From Marivita sp030148515 (lineage in GTDB: Bacteria; Pseudomonadota; Alphaproteobacteria; Rhodobacterales; Rhodobacteraceae), in NCBI RefSeq assembly GCF_048006345.1, contig NZ_CP180351.1:3968001-4032000 (forward strand): a stretch of DNA of 64,000 nucleotides. The letters run 5' to 3'. Position numbers and translations under genes: made by a program. The notes beneath the pieces were generated by a model. The model made no database searches and was not told the origin of the DNA. It was given only the letters and a program-made list of their open reading frames with translations. Below, in pieces: positions 44,418 to 56,565 of this stretch (positions are counted from its first letter, which is position 1; each line of letters opens with the position of its first letter).

Positions 44418-46682
44418 ATGGCCCTGTCACGGCGCACCGGAGCCCGGTTCCAGGCCTCGATCTGGCCCGGTTTCGTGGATGCGATGACGGGGCTCTTGCT
44501 TGTCCTGATGTTTGTGCTGACCATTTTCATGGTTGTGCAGGCGGTGCTGCGCGACACCATCACTGGGCAGGAAAACGAACTCGACTCCCTGTCGTCCGAG
44601 ATTGCCGAGCTTGCCCGTGCGCTGGGCGTTGAGCAGCAGCGAACCACCTCGTTGACCAACCAGCTTGGTGAATTGAATGCAACGCTGGACAACACGCAGG
44701 CGCGCCTCTCTGAACAGGAGGCGATCATTGCGTCGCTGTCGGCCACGCGGGAAAGGCAGGCTGCAGCGCTCGAAGCAGCAGATGCGCGGATTGCATCGTT
44801 CGAAGAACAAGTGGCGGGTTTGCTTTCCGAGCGCGATACGGCGCGGGATCAGGTTGCGGAATTGACCGAAGCCCGGGCCCAATTGCTGACAGAACAAGAG
44901 GCGCTCAACCTCGCATTGGCAACCGCCCGGAGCGAGATCGACGAACAGGTCGAGGCGGCAAGACTGGCAGCCGCACGCCGCGAGGCGCTTGAGGCTTTGG
45001 TTGCGGATTTGCGGGCCGAAAATGCCGAAACGACCGAGCAGGTCGGTGCGCTGACGGCGCAGGTGGCCGATCTGGAAAATGCGCTGAGTGATGAGGAAGC
45101 GGCCAAGCTGGCCGAAGCTGCAGCCGCGGAAGCGCTGCGCGCGCGGCTGGAAAACGCAGATGCGGAACTGACCGCGATGACCATGGCGCTTGAGGAACAG
45201 CGGGCGCGGGCCGAGGAAACGTTGACCTTGCTTGCGGCGGCGCGGAGCGCCGAGGAAGATCTCAATGCTCGCCTGGCCGCAGCGCTGCTCGAGGGGCGTG
45301 ACACCGCCGACAGCTTGCAGGCGCGGCTGGATGCGGCCTTGGCCGAAAGCGAAGAGAAACTGGCGTCCTTGCAGGCGCAGTTGGACGCGACGGTTGAGCA
45401 GGGTGATGAGACGGAAGCAACTCTGCGCGCGCAACTGGCGGCACAGGCGACCCGGATTGCCGCACTCGAGCAAGAAATCGCGGACACGCAGGTGGATCGT
45501 ACAACCCTGTCGTCGCTCGAGGCACGGTTGTCTCAGGCGTTGATCCGCGTGTCCGAGGCGACGGCCCTTGAAGAGCGGCTTGAAGAACTACGCGCAGAGA
45601 ACGCGGCACTCAGCGCCGATCTGAGCGGGTCCGAACAAACGACCGCGGAACTGCAGGCCACGGCGGACGCCTTGCGGCAAGCATTGGCCGAGGCACAGGC
45701 CGAGGCGGCTGCACGCAGCGGCAGCGAACAGACACTCGAACAGCGGCTTGCGGCGGCCTTAGCGCAGCAGACGGCCACGGCGGCATCACTCGAAGAAACA
45801 CGCGACCAGTTGGCCGCTGCTTTGGCAGCACAAATCGCGGCCGAGACATCCCTGGAAGATCGACTGTCAGAGTCCGAGCAACGTCAGCTCTTGCTGGAAC
45901 AAGCCCGAGACAGGTTGGATGCGGAAACCCAGCGCGCGACCGAGGCGCAGCGTCAGACGGAGTTGCTCAACCAGCAGGTTGGCGCATTGCGCCGTCAGTT
46001 GTCGTCGTTGCAGGCGCTTCTTGATGAAGCGCAGGTGCGGGATACGGCGGCGCAGATCCAACTTGAAAGCCTTGGCAGCGAGTTGAACACCGCCTTGGCA
46101 CGTGTGGCTGCAGAAGAACGTCGGCGGCGTCAATTGGAAGAGGCGGAGCGCATCCGGCTTGAAGAAGAACGCCAGCGGCTGGAGGAAGAAAAGCAACGTT
46201 TGGCAGGGGAAAATCAAGACCTGGAGCAATACCGGTCGGAGTTCTTCGGTCGGCTGCGTGAGGTCTTGGGCAACCGTGAGGGCGTGCGGATCGAAGGGGA
46301 CCGCTTCGTCTTTTCGTCCGAGGTTCTGTTCCCGTCTGCACAGGCCTCCCTTTCGCCGGAAGGCCGCGCGCAGGTTGCGAATGTTGCTGCGATCCTGCGG
46401 GACGTGTCGCAGGACATTCCCGAGGGCATCAACTGGATCATTCGGGTCGATGGCCATACCGACAATGTGCCTCTTTCGGGACAAGGGCCTTTTGCCGACA
46501 ACTGGGAACTTTCGCAGGCGCGCGCCTTGTCGGTTGTGCGCTACATGATCGACGAACTCGGCATTCCACCACGCCGCCTGTCGGCGAACGGGTTCGGGGA
46601 ATACCAGCCGGTGACCACCGAGGACACACCAGAGGCGCGGGCACAGAACCGGCGGATCGAACTCAAACTGACCGAACAATAG
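44418..46682 (+). CDS. MotB-like protein: TM anchor, very long coiled coil, OmpA/peptidoglycan-binding domain
   Basis: 754 residues. A single N-terminal helix (about 15-40) holds SIWPGFVDAMTGLLLVLMF with Asp21 at the place of the proton-carrying Asp of MotB (Asp32). From about 45 to 605 the sequence is an almost unbroken Ala/Glu/Leu/Arg/Gln-rich coiled coil. The end (about 614-754) is an OmpA-like domain with HTDNVPLSG, NWELSQARALSV, ANGFGEYQPV and NRRIELKL. So it should anchor to peptidoglycan while pairing with the MotA-like protein upstream. Coding is clear from composition and motifs; the role is unknown. Confidence 0.88.
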   Translation: MALSRRTGARFQASIWPGFVDAMTGLLLVLMFVLTIFMVVQAVLRDTITGQENELDSLSSEIAELARALGVEQQRTTSLTNQLGELNATLDNTQARLSEQEAIIASLSATRERQAAALEAADARIASFEEQVAGLLSERDTARDQVAELTEARAQLLTEQEALNLALATARSEIDEQVEAARLAAARREALEALVADLRAENAETTEQVGALTAQVADLENALSDEEAAKLAEAAAAEALRARLENADAELTAMTMALEEQRARAEETLTLLAAARSAEEDLNARLAAALLEGRDTADSLQARLDAALAESEEKLASLQAQLDATVEQGDETEATLRAQLAAQATRIAALEQEIADTQVDRTTLSSLEARLSQALIRVSEATALEERLEELRAENAALSADLSGSEQTTAELQATADALRQALAEAQAEAAARSGSEQTLEQRLAAALAQQTATAASLEETRDQLAAALAAQIAAETSLEDRLSESEQRQLLLEQARDRLDAETQRATEAQRQTELLNQQVGALRRQLSSLQALLDEAQVRDTAAQIQLESLGSELNTALARVAAEERRRRQLEEAERIRLEEERQRLEEEKQRLAGENQDLEQYRSEFFGRLREVLGNREGVRIEGDRFVFSSEVLFPSAQASLSPEGRAQVANVAAILRDVSQDIPEGINWIIRVDGHTDNVPLSGQGPFADNWELSQARALSVVRYMIDELGIPPRRLSANGFGEYQPVTTEDTPEARAQNRRIELKLTEQ

Positions 46683-46685
46683 CGC

Positions 46686-47635
46686 CTATTCGACGGTGAC
46701 GTCGGCATGGCGCACGGCTAGGATCGTGTTGCCTCGGACCAGCCGGGCATATCCGCGATAGTCACCCTTGGGCCAACCGGCATCGGGCGCACGCCGCCCA
46801 TAGGCGCGCATCGACTGTGCCTGATCCTGATCCAGCGTCGCTGTATGGTCGAACACATCACCACCAGGGCCGGTTATCGCCAGTTCGATCCGGTCATGGG
46901 TGTTGCCCTGAAAGATATGGGCATAAAGCACCATCGTATCCGTCGGGGACAGGACGGTGCGGCGGGCTATTCCGGTTTGAACCGCATCGAGGTCTGGCAC
47001 AGAGTCAGAGATGCCAACCGTAAAGAGACCGGCATCCGCGTAGGGTGGCGTGTCCAGCCAGAGGGTTTCAAAGGGTTCGCTGCAGGCGTTGGCTTGGCTG
47101 GGCGCAAAGGGATCAACGATCTCTGACCCTTGAGTGATCGTCAGGTGCAGATGCGGGTAGTTGGTCAGACCGCTCAGGCCAACCTCGCCCAGCAGTTGGC
47201 CTTGCACCACACGTTGCCCCGGTGTGACGCGCACTGACCCCAGCTTCATATGGCAATAGACGGATTGATAGCCGTTGCCGTGATTGATGCGGACGGCATT
47301 GCCGCATTCCTCTCCGTTCAGATCGGTGCCCGGCACATAGGGTTGATCGGGGCGCGTGTTGCGGATCGCCTCGACCCGGCCATCGGCGGCTGCGATCACG
47401 CGGACGCCTGTCTCCATCTGCTCGAAACTGAGAAGGGCGAAATCGGTGCCGCTGTGGCCATCCCGGGTCTTCAGCCCGCAACGATAATCCTTGGCGGCCT
47501 CTGTTGGGTCAACGTCGGGATAATCCTCAATGACGCAGGTTTCGCCCAACACGCAGTCAAGCGGCATGCCCAGAAACGAAACGTCCGCCACAACAGGTGT
47601 GGCGGACGTGATGAGTATCGCGATCAGACTGCGGA

Positions 47636-47639
<4 letters not shown>
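46686..47639 (-). CDS. M23-family zinc metallopeptidase (peptidoglycan endopeptidase-like)
   Basis: 317 residues starting at GTG 47639, which overlaps the clpA stop (GTGA). A signal peptide (MIRSLIAILITSATPVVA when GTG is read as Met) puts it in the periplasm. The LytM-type active site looks complete: GHSGTDFALL (His62, Asp66), YCHMKLG (His130) and YPHLHL (His163, His165). The C-terminal part (about 185-317) is beta-rich and unknown to me. It is convergent with the stator-like pair (3-bp gap). Likely role: cutting peptidoglycan cross-links, or acting on another envelope peptide. Confidence 0.88.
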
Positions 47640-49960
<2,321 letters not shown>

Positions 49961-50116
49961 GGTTGAGTGCTCCTTCTTTGTTTGTTGCGACGCACGCTAC
50001 GACACAACTGTCATCTTCTTCTTAAACTGTGGTCGTTACCTACAAACCTTCAAGTTTTTTCTTCGTCTTGACGGGGTACAGGGGTGCGATTGCGCGCACG
50101 TTCTTGTGAAATTGCC

Positions 50117-50884
50117 TCAGAAGCGATCCTTTCGGGCGCGAATTTCGGCAAATACGTCAACCGGCTCTGCACCGATCATGTCCAAGTGGGCTTGGATTGC
50201 AGGGTCAGCGGCGCGCAGGAAGGGGTTTGTCGCCGCTTCTTCGGAAAGTTTGCTGGGAACCGTCGGTTCGTTGCTGTCACGCTTAGAATTTATGCGATCT
50301 ATCCGGGCTTTCAAGTCGGCATTTTCAGGATCGATGGTGATCGCGAAGCGTGCATTGGCCTGCGTGTATTCGTGGCCCGAACAAATCAGCGTCTCCGGAT
50401 CAAGCGCCGCGAGCTTTTGCAGGCTGTCCCACATCTGCGCCGCTGTTCCTTCGAACAGCCGACCGCACCCCAGGGCCATGAGGCTGTCGGCTGTGAAAGC
50501 ATAGCCGGACGCAGCGGCGACGAAGGCAACATGCCCAATTGTGTGCCCGGATACGTCAAGAACGTCGATCACCTCTCCGCCGAACTCGAACCTGTCACTG
50601 TCTGCGACTTCGCGGTTCAATGGGGGAAGCCGGTGCCGGTCGGCTGTGGCACCCGTGACCTTGGCGTCAAATACTTTAAGAAGATTGTCCACACCGCCAA
50701 TGTGGTCATGATGGTGATGGGTCAGCCAGATCTCGGTCAGAGTCCAGTTCCGCTTGGCCAGTTCATCCAGAATGGGTTTGGCGTCGGGAACGTCGATACA
50801 CGCCGTTGCACCGCTGTCGCTGTCGTGAAGCAGATAAGTGTAATTGTCCGACAGCGCAGGCAGGGTCACGAGTTCGAGAGGCAT
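50117..50884 (-). CDS. gloB: Hydroxyacylglutathione hydrolase (glyoxalase II)
   Basis: Metallo-beta-lactamase-fold enzyme that hydrolyses S-lactoylglutathione to lactate and glutathione. 255 residues with the metal motif THHHHDHIGG (55-64), GHTIGHVAF, and ADSLMALGCGRLFEG. ATG 50884. Divergent from a methyltransferase-like gene (62 bp between starts), an arrangement common in alphaproteobacteria. Confidence 0.95.
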   Translation of the reverse strand: MPLELVTLPALSDNYTYLLHDSDSGATACIDVPDAKPILDELAKRNWTLTEIWLTHHHHDHIGGVDNLLKVFDAKVTGATADRHRLPPLNREVADSDRFEFGGEVIDVLDVSGHTIGHVAFVAAASGYAFTADSLMALGCGRLFEGTAAQMWDSLQKLAALDPETLICSGHEYTQANARFAITIDPENADLKARIDRINSKRDSNEPTVPSKLSEEAATNPFLRAADPAIQAHLDMIGAEPVDVFAEIRARKDRF

Positions 50885-50946
50885 GGCGTTTCTTTCCGTG
50901 GTGGTTACATTAACGGCAACCTAGGCCAAAATGTTCGGAGGCCCAA

Positions 50947-51735
50947 ATGCATCTCGACGTGCAGCGCTTGCACAGCTTCTACTATCGAAGTGCGATAGGT
51001 CGCGTGGCGCAGCGCGTTGTCCGGGATCAGGTGACCACGTTTTGGCCCGAAGCGAAACAGCAATCGGTGGGGGGCTTCGGGTTCGCGGTGCCTTTGCTGC
51101 GTCCCTACCTTGCCGATGCGCGGCGCGTGATTGGTCTTATGCCGGCACAGCAGGGGGTGATGCCGTGGCCAGCCGGGATGCCGAATGTGTCCGTGCTTTG
51201 CGAGGAAACGCTGTGGCCGATCGAGAACGGGCGCTTTGACAAGCTGATCCTGATGCATGGCTTGGAAACGTCGGAGCGCCCCTCCGCACTGCTTGAGGAG
51301 TGTTGGCGCGTGCTCGGTCCGGGGGGGAAGGCGCTCTTTATCGTGCCGAACCGGTCAGGGCTCTGGGCGCGGTCGGATGCGACGCCCTTCGGGTTTGGCC
51401 GACCCTATTCGATGGGACAGCTTGAGGCGCAACTCAAGGCGCACAACTTTGCACCGCAGCGGCACACCGCCGTTCTGTACCAGCCGCCATCGACCCGACG
51501 CTTCTGGATGAAGACCGGGCGCTTCTGGGAATCGATGGGGCGCAGCGTGTCCGCTCTTATCGCAGGCGGCGTTCTGATGGTCGAAGTGACCAAGACCAAT
51601 CCGACACCGCGTGGCACAAAGGCAGGAAGTCGGGTGCTCAACCCGCTGGGGAACCTTGTGCCGACACCGTCGTCGAAACCGGCACGGGCCCGCGTGCAGG
51701 GAAAATCGGCCGCATTTGACCACGGCGATTTCTGA
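50947..51735 (+). CDS. Class I SAM-dependent methyltransferase-like protein
   Basis: 262 residues. The fold of a methyltransferase is apparent (FDKLILMHGLETSERPSALLEE, ECWRVLGPGGKALFIVPNRSG), but the first SAM-binding loop is not a classic GxGxG: it reads VGGFGFAVPLLRPYL. The C-terminal 40 residues are basic and Pro-rich (TPSSKPARARVQGKSAA). ATG 50947 has GGAGG six bases upstream. Substrate unknown; divergent from gloB. Confidence 0.82.
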   Translation: MHLDVQRLHSFYYRSAIGRVAQRVVRDQVTTFWPEAKQQSVGGFGFAVPLLRPYLADARRVIGLMPAQQGVMPWPAGMPNVSVLCEETLWPIENGRFDKLILMHGLETSERPSALLEECWRVLGPGGKALFIVPNRSGLWARSDATPFGFGRPYSMGQLEAQLKAHNFAPQRHTAVLYQPPSTRRFWMKTGRFWESMGRSVSALIAGGVLMVEVTKTNPTPRGTKAGSRVLNPLGNLVPTPSSKPARARVQGKSAAFDHGDF

Positions 51736-51949
51736 CGCTGTTCACACTGTGCCCACTTTTTGTGCATGTGCAGCAAAAGGTGACAACGCGAGACAGGCTT
51801 GAAAAAGACGCTTTGCGCCAACAGGAATCGGCAAACATGACCAATCCGCTCGGAAAAGATGCAACTTTCTTGCGCGCAATAGGTCGCACTTGTGGTTAAC
51901 TCATTGTAAAACAACAACATGTGGGTGCTTTCAAAATCACCATACCGTG

Positions 51950-51978
51950 TTGCGGGCTGAGGAAGCCTCTGCTACATC
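51950..51978 (+). promoter_or_regulatory. Possible promoter of the atp operon
   Basis: TTGCGG and TACATC separated by 17 bp, about 100 bp before atpH. The match to consensus is weak (3 of 6 in each box). The wider gap 51736-52076 (341 bp) is A+T-richer between about 51830 and 51940 and shows no gene; the promoter of the operon must lie in it. The exact site is a guess. Confidence 0.25.
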
Positions 51979-52076
51979 CGCGCTGATTTCTATGCCATGC
52001 GGCATTTGCCAAACTGAAAACGCCTCTGACCACCGGTAATTCGGGGGATCGGAGGCAGAATAGCGGAAGGGTGGAC

Positions 52077-52637
52077 GTGTCTGAATCAGCATCCATTTCC
52101 TCTGGCATCGCGGATCGCTATGCCAAGGCGGTCTTCGACCTCGCCAAAGAGGGTAAAGAGCTCGATAAGCTCGAAGCGAATCTCGACGATCTGTCGGCCG
52201 CACTTGCCAGCAGCCCGGAACTGACCGACCTGATCCATTCGCCGGTCTACAGCCGTGACGCGCAGTCCAATGCGATCACAGCGGTTGCAGCCAAGATGGG
52301 TTTGACAAAGACGATGCAGAACGTTCTGGCGCTGATGGCGTCCAAGCGCCGTCTGTTCGTCCTGCCGCAGATGATCAACCGTCTGCGCGACCAGATCGCG
52401 GAAGAAAAGGGCGAGGTTACGGCCGATGTCGTCTCCGCCGTCAAACTGACCGCCGCCCAGTCGAAAGAGCTTGCCAATACGCTCAAGACGAAAGTTGGCA
52501 AAGATGTTAAGATCAATGCGACCGTTGATGAATCCCTCATCGGCGGTCTTGTCGTTAAAGTGGGCTCGAAGATGATCGACACGTCGATCCGCTCCAAGCT
52601 CAACTCCCTCCAGAATGCAATGAAAGAGGTCGGATAA
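52077..52637 (+). CDS. atpH: F1 ATP synthase subunit delta
   Basis: Stalk subunit that links F1 to the b subunits. 186 residues: N-terminal helical domain (GIADRYAKAVFDLAKE, NVLALMASKRRLFVLPQMI), C-terminal segment with GGLVVKVGSKMIDTSI. The start is GTG 52077 (reads MSESASISSG), with GGAAGG six bases before it; the GTG at 52071 abuts the ribosome site and is unlikely. First gene of atpHAGDC; the Fo genes are not in the window, so the operon is split, as usual in alphaproteobacteria. Confidence 0.95.
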   Translation: MSESASISSGIADRYAKAVFDLAKEGKELDKLEANLDDLSAALASSPELTDLIHSPVYSRDAQSNAITAVAAKMGLTKTMQNVLALMASKRRLFVLPQMINRLRDQIAEEKGEVTADVVSAVKLTAAQSKELANTLKTKVGKDVKINATVDESLIGGLVVKVGSKMIDTSIRSKLNSLQNAMKEVG

Positions 52638-54176
52638 ATGGGTATCCAAGCAGCCGAGATTTCTGCGATCCTTAAGGAGCAGATCAAGAACTTCGGGCAG
52701 GACGCCGAAGTCACCGAGGTGGGCCGAGTCCTGTCTGTTGGTGACGGTATTGCGCGCGTTTACGGCCTCGACAACATTCAGGCCGGTGAAATGGTCGAAT
52801 TCCCGGGCGGAATTCGCGGCATGGCGCTCAACCTTGAAGCCGACAACGTCGGTATCGTAATCTTCGGTTCCGACCGGGACATCAAGGAAGGCGACACCGT
52901 CAAGCGCACCAAGGCCATCGTGGACGTGCCGGTTGGCGACGAACTGCTGGGCCGCGTTGTGGACGGTCTGGGCAACCCGATTGACGGCAAGGGTCCGATC
53001 AAGACCTCCAAGCGTTCCATCGCGGACGTGAAGGCACCGGGCATCATCCCGCGTAAGTCGGTTCACGAACCGATGGCAACCGGCCTCAAGGCCGTTGACT
53101 CGATGATCCCGATTGGCCGTGGCCAGCGCGAACTCATCATTGGTGACCGTCAGACCGGCAAGACCGCCGTTGCTCTGGACGCGATCCTGAACCAGAAATC
53201 CTACAACGACGCAGCCGGCGATGACGAGAGCAAGAAGCTCTACTGTATCTACGTCGCTGTCGGTCAGAAGCGCTCAACCGTGGCGCAGCTGGTGAAAAAG
53301 CTCGAAGAGAGCGGCGCGATTGAATACTCGATCGTGGTTGCAGCAACCGCGTCCGACCCGGCGCCGATGCAGTTCCTCGCACCCTACGCGGCGACATCGA
53401 TGGCCGAGCATTTCCGTGACAATGGCCGCCATGCGCTGATCATCTATGATGACCTGTCCAAGCAGGCCGTTGCGTACCGTCAGATGTCCCTGCTGCTGCG
53501 CCGTCCGCCGGGCCGCGAAGCCTATCCGGGTGACGTTTTCTATCTCCACTCGCGCCTGCTCGAGCGGTCTGCCAAGCTGAACGAAGACAATGGCTCCGGT
53601 TCGCTGACGGCTCTGCCGATCATTGAAACCCAGGGTGGTGACGTGTCGGCCTTTATTCCGACCAACGTGATCTCGATCACCGACGGCCAGATCTTCCTCG
53701 AAACCGAACTCTTCTACCAGGGTATTCGCCCGGCCGTGAACACCGGTCTGTCGGTGTCTCGTGTGGGTTCGTCCGCTCAGACAAGCGCGATGTCCTCGGT
53801 TGCGGGTCCGGTGAAACTGTCCCTCGCTCAGTACCGCGAAATGGCAGCCTTCGCCCAGTTCGGATCCGACCTCGACGCCTCGACCCAGCAGTTGCTGAAC
53901 CGCGGTGCGCGTCTGACCGAACTGATGAAGCAGCCGCAGTATTCGCCGCTGACCAACGCGGAAATCGTCTGCGTGATCTTTGCGGGCACCAACGGCTTCC
54001 TGGACAAGATCCCGCTGGATCGCGTCAAGGATTTCGAAGCGGGTCTGCTCGGCCACCTGCGTGGCAAGCGTCAGGACATCCTCGATTGGATCACCAACGA
54101 CGATCCCAAGATCAAGGGTGACGCCGCAGACAAACTCAAGGCCGCGATTGCCGAATACGCCGCCGACTTCTCGTAA
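52638..54176 (+). CDS. atpA: F1 ATP synthase subunit alpha
   Basis: 512 residues. Non-catalytic nucleotide-binding subunit of F1. P-loop GDRQTGKTA near 169-177, ALIIYDDLSKQAVAYRQMS and RPPGREAYPGD are visible, and VGSSAQTSAMSSVAGPVK is the usual signature region. Its ATG directly follows the atpH stop with no gap. Full length. Confidence 0.99.
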   Translation: MGIQAAEISAILKEQIKNFGQDAEVTEVGRVLSVGDGIARVYGLDNIQAGEMVEFPGGIRGMALNLEADNVGIVIFGSDRDIKEGDTVKRTKAIVDVPVGDELLGRVVDGLGNPIDGKGPIKTSKRSIADVKAPGIIPRKSVHEPMATGLKAVDSMIPIGRGQRELIIGDRQTGKTAVALDAILNQKSYNDAAGDDESKKLYCIYVAVGQKRSTVAQLVKKLEESGAIEYSIVVAATASDPAPMQFLAPYAATSMAEHFRDNGRHALIIYDDLSKQAVAYRQMSLLLRRPPGREAYPGDVFYLHSRLLERSAKLNEDNGSGSLTALPIIETQGGDVSAFIPTNVISITDGQIFLETELFYQGIRPAVNTGLSVSRVGSSAQTSAMSSVAGPVKLSLAQYREMAAFAQFGSDLDASTQQLLNRGARLTELMKQPQYSPLTNAEIVCVIFAGTNGFLDKIPLDRVKDFEAGLLGHLRGKRQDILDWITNDDPKIKGDAADKLKAAIAEYAADFS

Positions 54177-54188
54177 GGAGACGAGGCA

Positions 54189-55070
54189 ATGCCAAATCTC
54201 AAGGATTTGAAAAACCGGATCGCGTCGGTCAAATCGACCCGCAAGATCACCAAGGCGATGCAAATGGTGGCCGCCGCAAAACTGCGGCGGGCACAGGATG
54301 CTGCCGAAATGGCCCGTCCTTACACCGAGCGGTTCAACGCCGTGATGGGTGCTTTGGCGGCCAGCGTTGGTGACAGCGACAGCGCACCGAAACTGCTGAG
54401 CGGCACCGGCAAGGACGACGTTCATCTGCTTGTCGTCATGACGGCGGAACGCGGACTGTGTGGCGGCTTCAACGCGAACATCGCGAAGCTGGCCAAGCAG
54501 AAGGCGTTGGAGCTCAAGGCCAAAGGCAAGACGGTCAAAATTCTGACTGTCGGCAAAAAAGGCCGTGAAGCGATGAAGCGGGACTTCGGCAACCTGTCCG
54601 TTGGCCATATCGACATGAGCGATGTGAAACGGGTCGGGTATGTGGATGCACAAGGCATCGCCAAGGATATCCTTGGTCGCTTTGATGCAGGCGAGTTTGA
54701 CGTGGCGACGATCTTCTATTCGAAGTTCGTGAACGTCGTCAGCCAGGTTCCGACGGCCCAGCAGGTCATCCCGGCCTCGTTCGACGCCCCTGCGGAAGGC
54801 ACGGCCGAAGCCAGCACGCTCTATGATTATGAGCCGGATGAAGAGGCGATCCTCGCCGATCTTCTGCCGCGCGGTGTGGCGACGCAGATCTTTGCGGCGC
54901 TGCTTGAAAACGGTGCCTCTGAACAGGGTGCCCGGATGAGCGCGATGGACAACGCAACCCGCAACGCGGGCGAAATGATCGACAAGCTCACCATCGAATA
55001 CAACCGTTCACGTCAGGCCGTGATTACCAACGAACTGATCGAAATTATCTCGGGCGCCGAGGCGCTCTAA
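54189..55070 (+). CDS. atpG: F1 ATP synthase subunit gamma
   Basis: 293 residues, the central rotor shaft of F1. N-terminal helix MPNLKDLKNRIASVKSTRKI, GLCGGFNANIAKLAK and the C-terminal helix ATRNAGEMIDKLTIEYNRSR are family-typical. ATG 54189 has AAGGAG upstream; 12 bp after atpA. Confidence 0.98.
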   Translation: MPNLKDLKNRIASVKSTRKITKAMQMVAAAKLRRAQDAAEMARPYTERFNAVMGALAASVGDSDSAPKLLSGTGKDDVHLLVVMTAERGLCGGFNANIAKLAKQKALELKAKGKTVKILTVGKKGREAMKRDFGNLSVGHIDMSDVKRVGYVDAQGIAKDILGRFDAGEFDVATIFYSKFVNVVSQVPTAQQVIPASFDAPAEGTAEASTLYDYEPDEEAILADLLPRGVATQIFAALLENGASEQGARMSAMDNATRNAGEMIDKLTIEYNRSRQAVITNELIEIISGAEAL

Positions 55071-55086
55071 GAACCGGAGACGAAAC

Positions 55087-56511
55087 ATGGCAAACGCAAA
55101 AGGCAAAATCACGCAGGTGATCGGCGCCGTCGTGGACGTTCAGTTCGACGACCACCTGCCGGCTATTTTGAACTCGCTGACCACAGACAACAACGGCAAG
55201 AAGCTCGTTCTGGAAGTGGCACAGCACCTTGGCGAAAACACCGTGCGCACCATCGCGATGGACGCAACCGAGGGCCTCGTCCGGGGTCAGGAAGTTGTCG
55301 ACACCGACGGTCCGATCTCGGTTCCGGTGGGTGCAGCGACACTCGGCCGTATTCTGAACGTCGTCGGTGAACCGGTGGACGAAGGTGGCCCTGTTGAAGC
55401 GGACGAATACCGCCCGATCCACGCGCCTGCGCCCGAATTCGCGGAACAGTCGACAGAGTCCGAAATCCTCGTCACCGGCATCAAGGTGATCGACCTTCTC
55501 GCACCCTACTCCAAGGGTGGTAAGATCGGTCTCTTCGGCGGTGCCGGCGTGGGCAAGACCGTTCTAATCATGGAACTGATCAACAACATCGCGAAAGTGC
55601 ACTCGGGTTACTCGGTGTTCGCGGGTGTGGGTGAACGGACCCGTGAGGGCAACGACCTTTACCACGAAATGATCGAATCCAACGTTATCAAGCCGGACAA
55701 CCTCAAGGAAAGCCAGGTGGCCCTTGTGTACGGTCAGATGAACGAGCCTCCGGGAGCACGTGCACGCGTGGCCCTGACCGGTCTGACGCTCGCGGAACAG
55801 TTCCGTGACCAGTCCGGGACCGACGTTCTGTTCTTCGTGGACAACATCTTCCGCTTCACTCAGGCCGGTTCCGAGGTGTCCGCTCTCTTGGGTCGTATCC
55901 CGTCCGCTGTGGGCTACCAGCCGACACTGGCGACCGACATGGGTCAGATGCAGGAACGCATCACATCGACCAAAGCTGGCTCGATCACGTCGATCCAGGC
56001 CGTGTACGTGCCTGCGGACGACCTTACCGACCCCGCGCCTGCGACGACCTTTGCTCACCTGGACGCAACAACCGTTCTGTCGCGTGCGATTTCCGAGCTT
56101 GGCATCTATCCGGCGGTGGACCCGCTCAACTCCAACTCGCGTCTGATGGACCCGCAGATCGTGGGCGAAGAGCACTACCAGGTGGCTCGTGACGTTCAGG
56201 GTATCCTGCAGCGCTACAAGTCGCTCCAGGACATCATCGCGATCCTCGGCATGGACGAACTGTCCGAAGAGGACAAGATGACCGTGGCCCGTGCCCGCAA
56301 GATCCAGCGCTTCCTGTCGCAGCCCTTCGACGTTGCGAAGGTCTTTACCGGGTCTGACGGTGTTCAGGTTCCGCTCGAAGACACGATCTCGTCCTTCAAG
56401 GCCGTTGTGGCCGGCGAGTACGATCACCTGCCCGAAGGCGCCTTCTACATGGTTGGCGGCATCGAGGAAGTGAAAGCCAAAGCCGAAAAGATGGCGGCAG
56501 ACGCAGCCTAA
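55087..56511 (+). CDS. atpD: F1 ATP synthase subunit beta
   Basis: 474 residues, the catalytic subunit. P-loop GGAGVGKTVLIME (near 150), GERTREGNDLYHEM, VDNIFRFTQAGSEVSALLGR and the DELSEED lever motif are all present. ATG 55087 has a GGAG site. Full length. Confidence 0.99.
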   Translation: MANAKGKITQVIGAVVDVQFDDHLPAILNSLTTDNNGKKLVLEVAQHLGENTVRTIAMDATEGLVRGQEVVDTDGPISVPVGAATLGRILNVVGEPVDEGGPVEADEYRPIHAPAPEFAEQSTESEILVTGIKVIDLLAPYSKGGKIGLFGGAGVGKTVLIMELINNIAKVHSGYSVFAGVGERTREGNDLYHEMIESNVIKPDNLKESQVALVYGQMNEPPGARARVALTGLTLAEQFRDQSGTDVLFFVDNIFRFTQAGSEVSALLGRIPSAVGYQPTLATDMGQMQERITSTKAGSITSIQAVYVPADDLTDPAPATTFAHLDATTVLSRAISELGIYPAVDPLNSNSRLMDPQIVGEEHYQVARDVQGILQRYKSLQDIIAILGMDELSEEDKMTVARARKIQRFLSQPFDVAKVFTGSDGVQVPLEDTISSFKAVVAGEYDHLPEGAFYMVGGIEEVKAKAEKMAADAA

Positions 56512-56527
56512 TCCGGGTGCTCATCAG

Positions 56528-56565
56528 CCCTCGCGGGCTTCCTCGCGAGGGTGCCCGTAAGGGCA
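56528..56565 (+). repeat. Two hairpins between atpD and atpC
   Basis: First hairpin: CCCTCGCG (56528-56535) with CGCGAGGG (56544-56551). Second: TGCCC-GTAA-GGGCA (56552-56565), directly next to it. They fill the 85-bp atpD-atpC gap and lack a T-run, so partial termination or an mRNA-stability block that lowers atpC (epsilon) output relative to atpD is possible. Confidence 0.6.

Noticed and set aside
43224..46682. Zorya anti-phage system (ZorA/ZorB)
   Set aside because: The two proteins share the MotA/MotB fold with ZorA/ZorB, but the long helical tail is in the B-type protein here, and no zorC, zorD or zorE is adjacent.
49961..50116. clpS gene or heat-shock (RpoH) promoter upstream of clpA
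   Set aside because: No frame of ClpS length fits in the 156 bp, and although a CTTGAA occurs on the minus strand near 50050, no matching -10 box is seen at the right distance.
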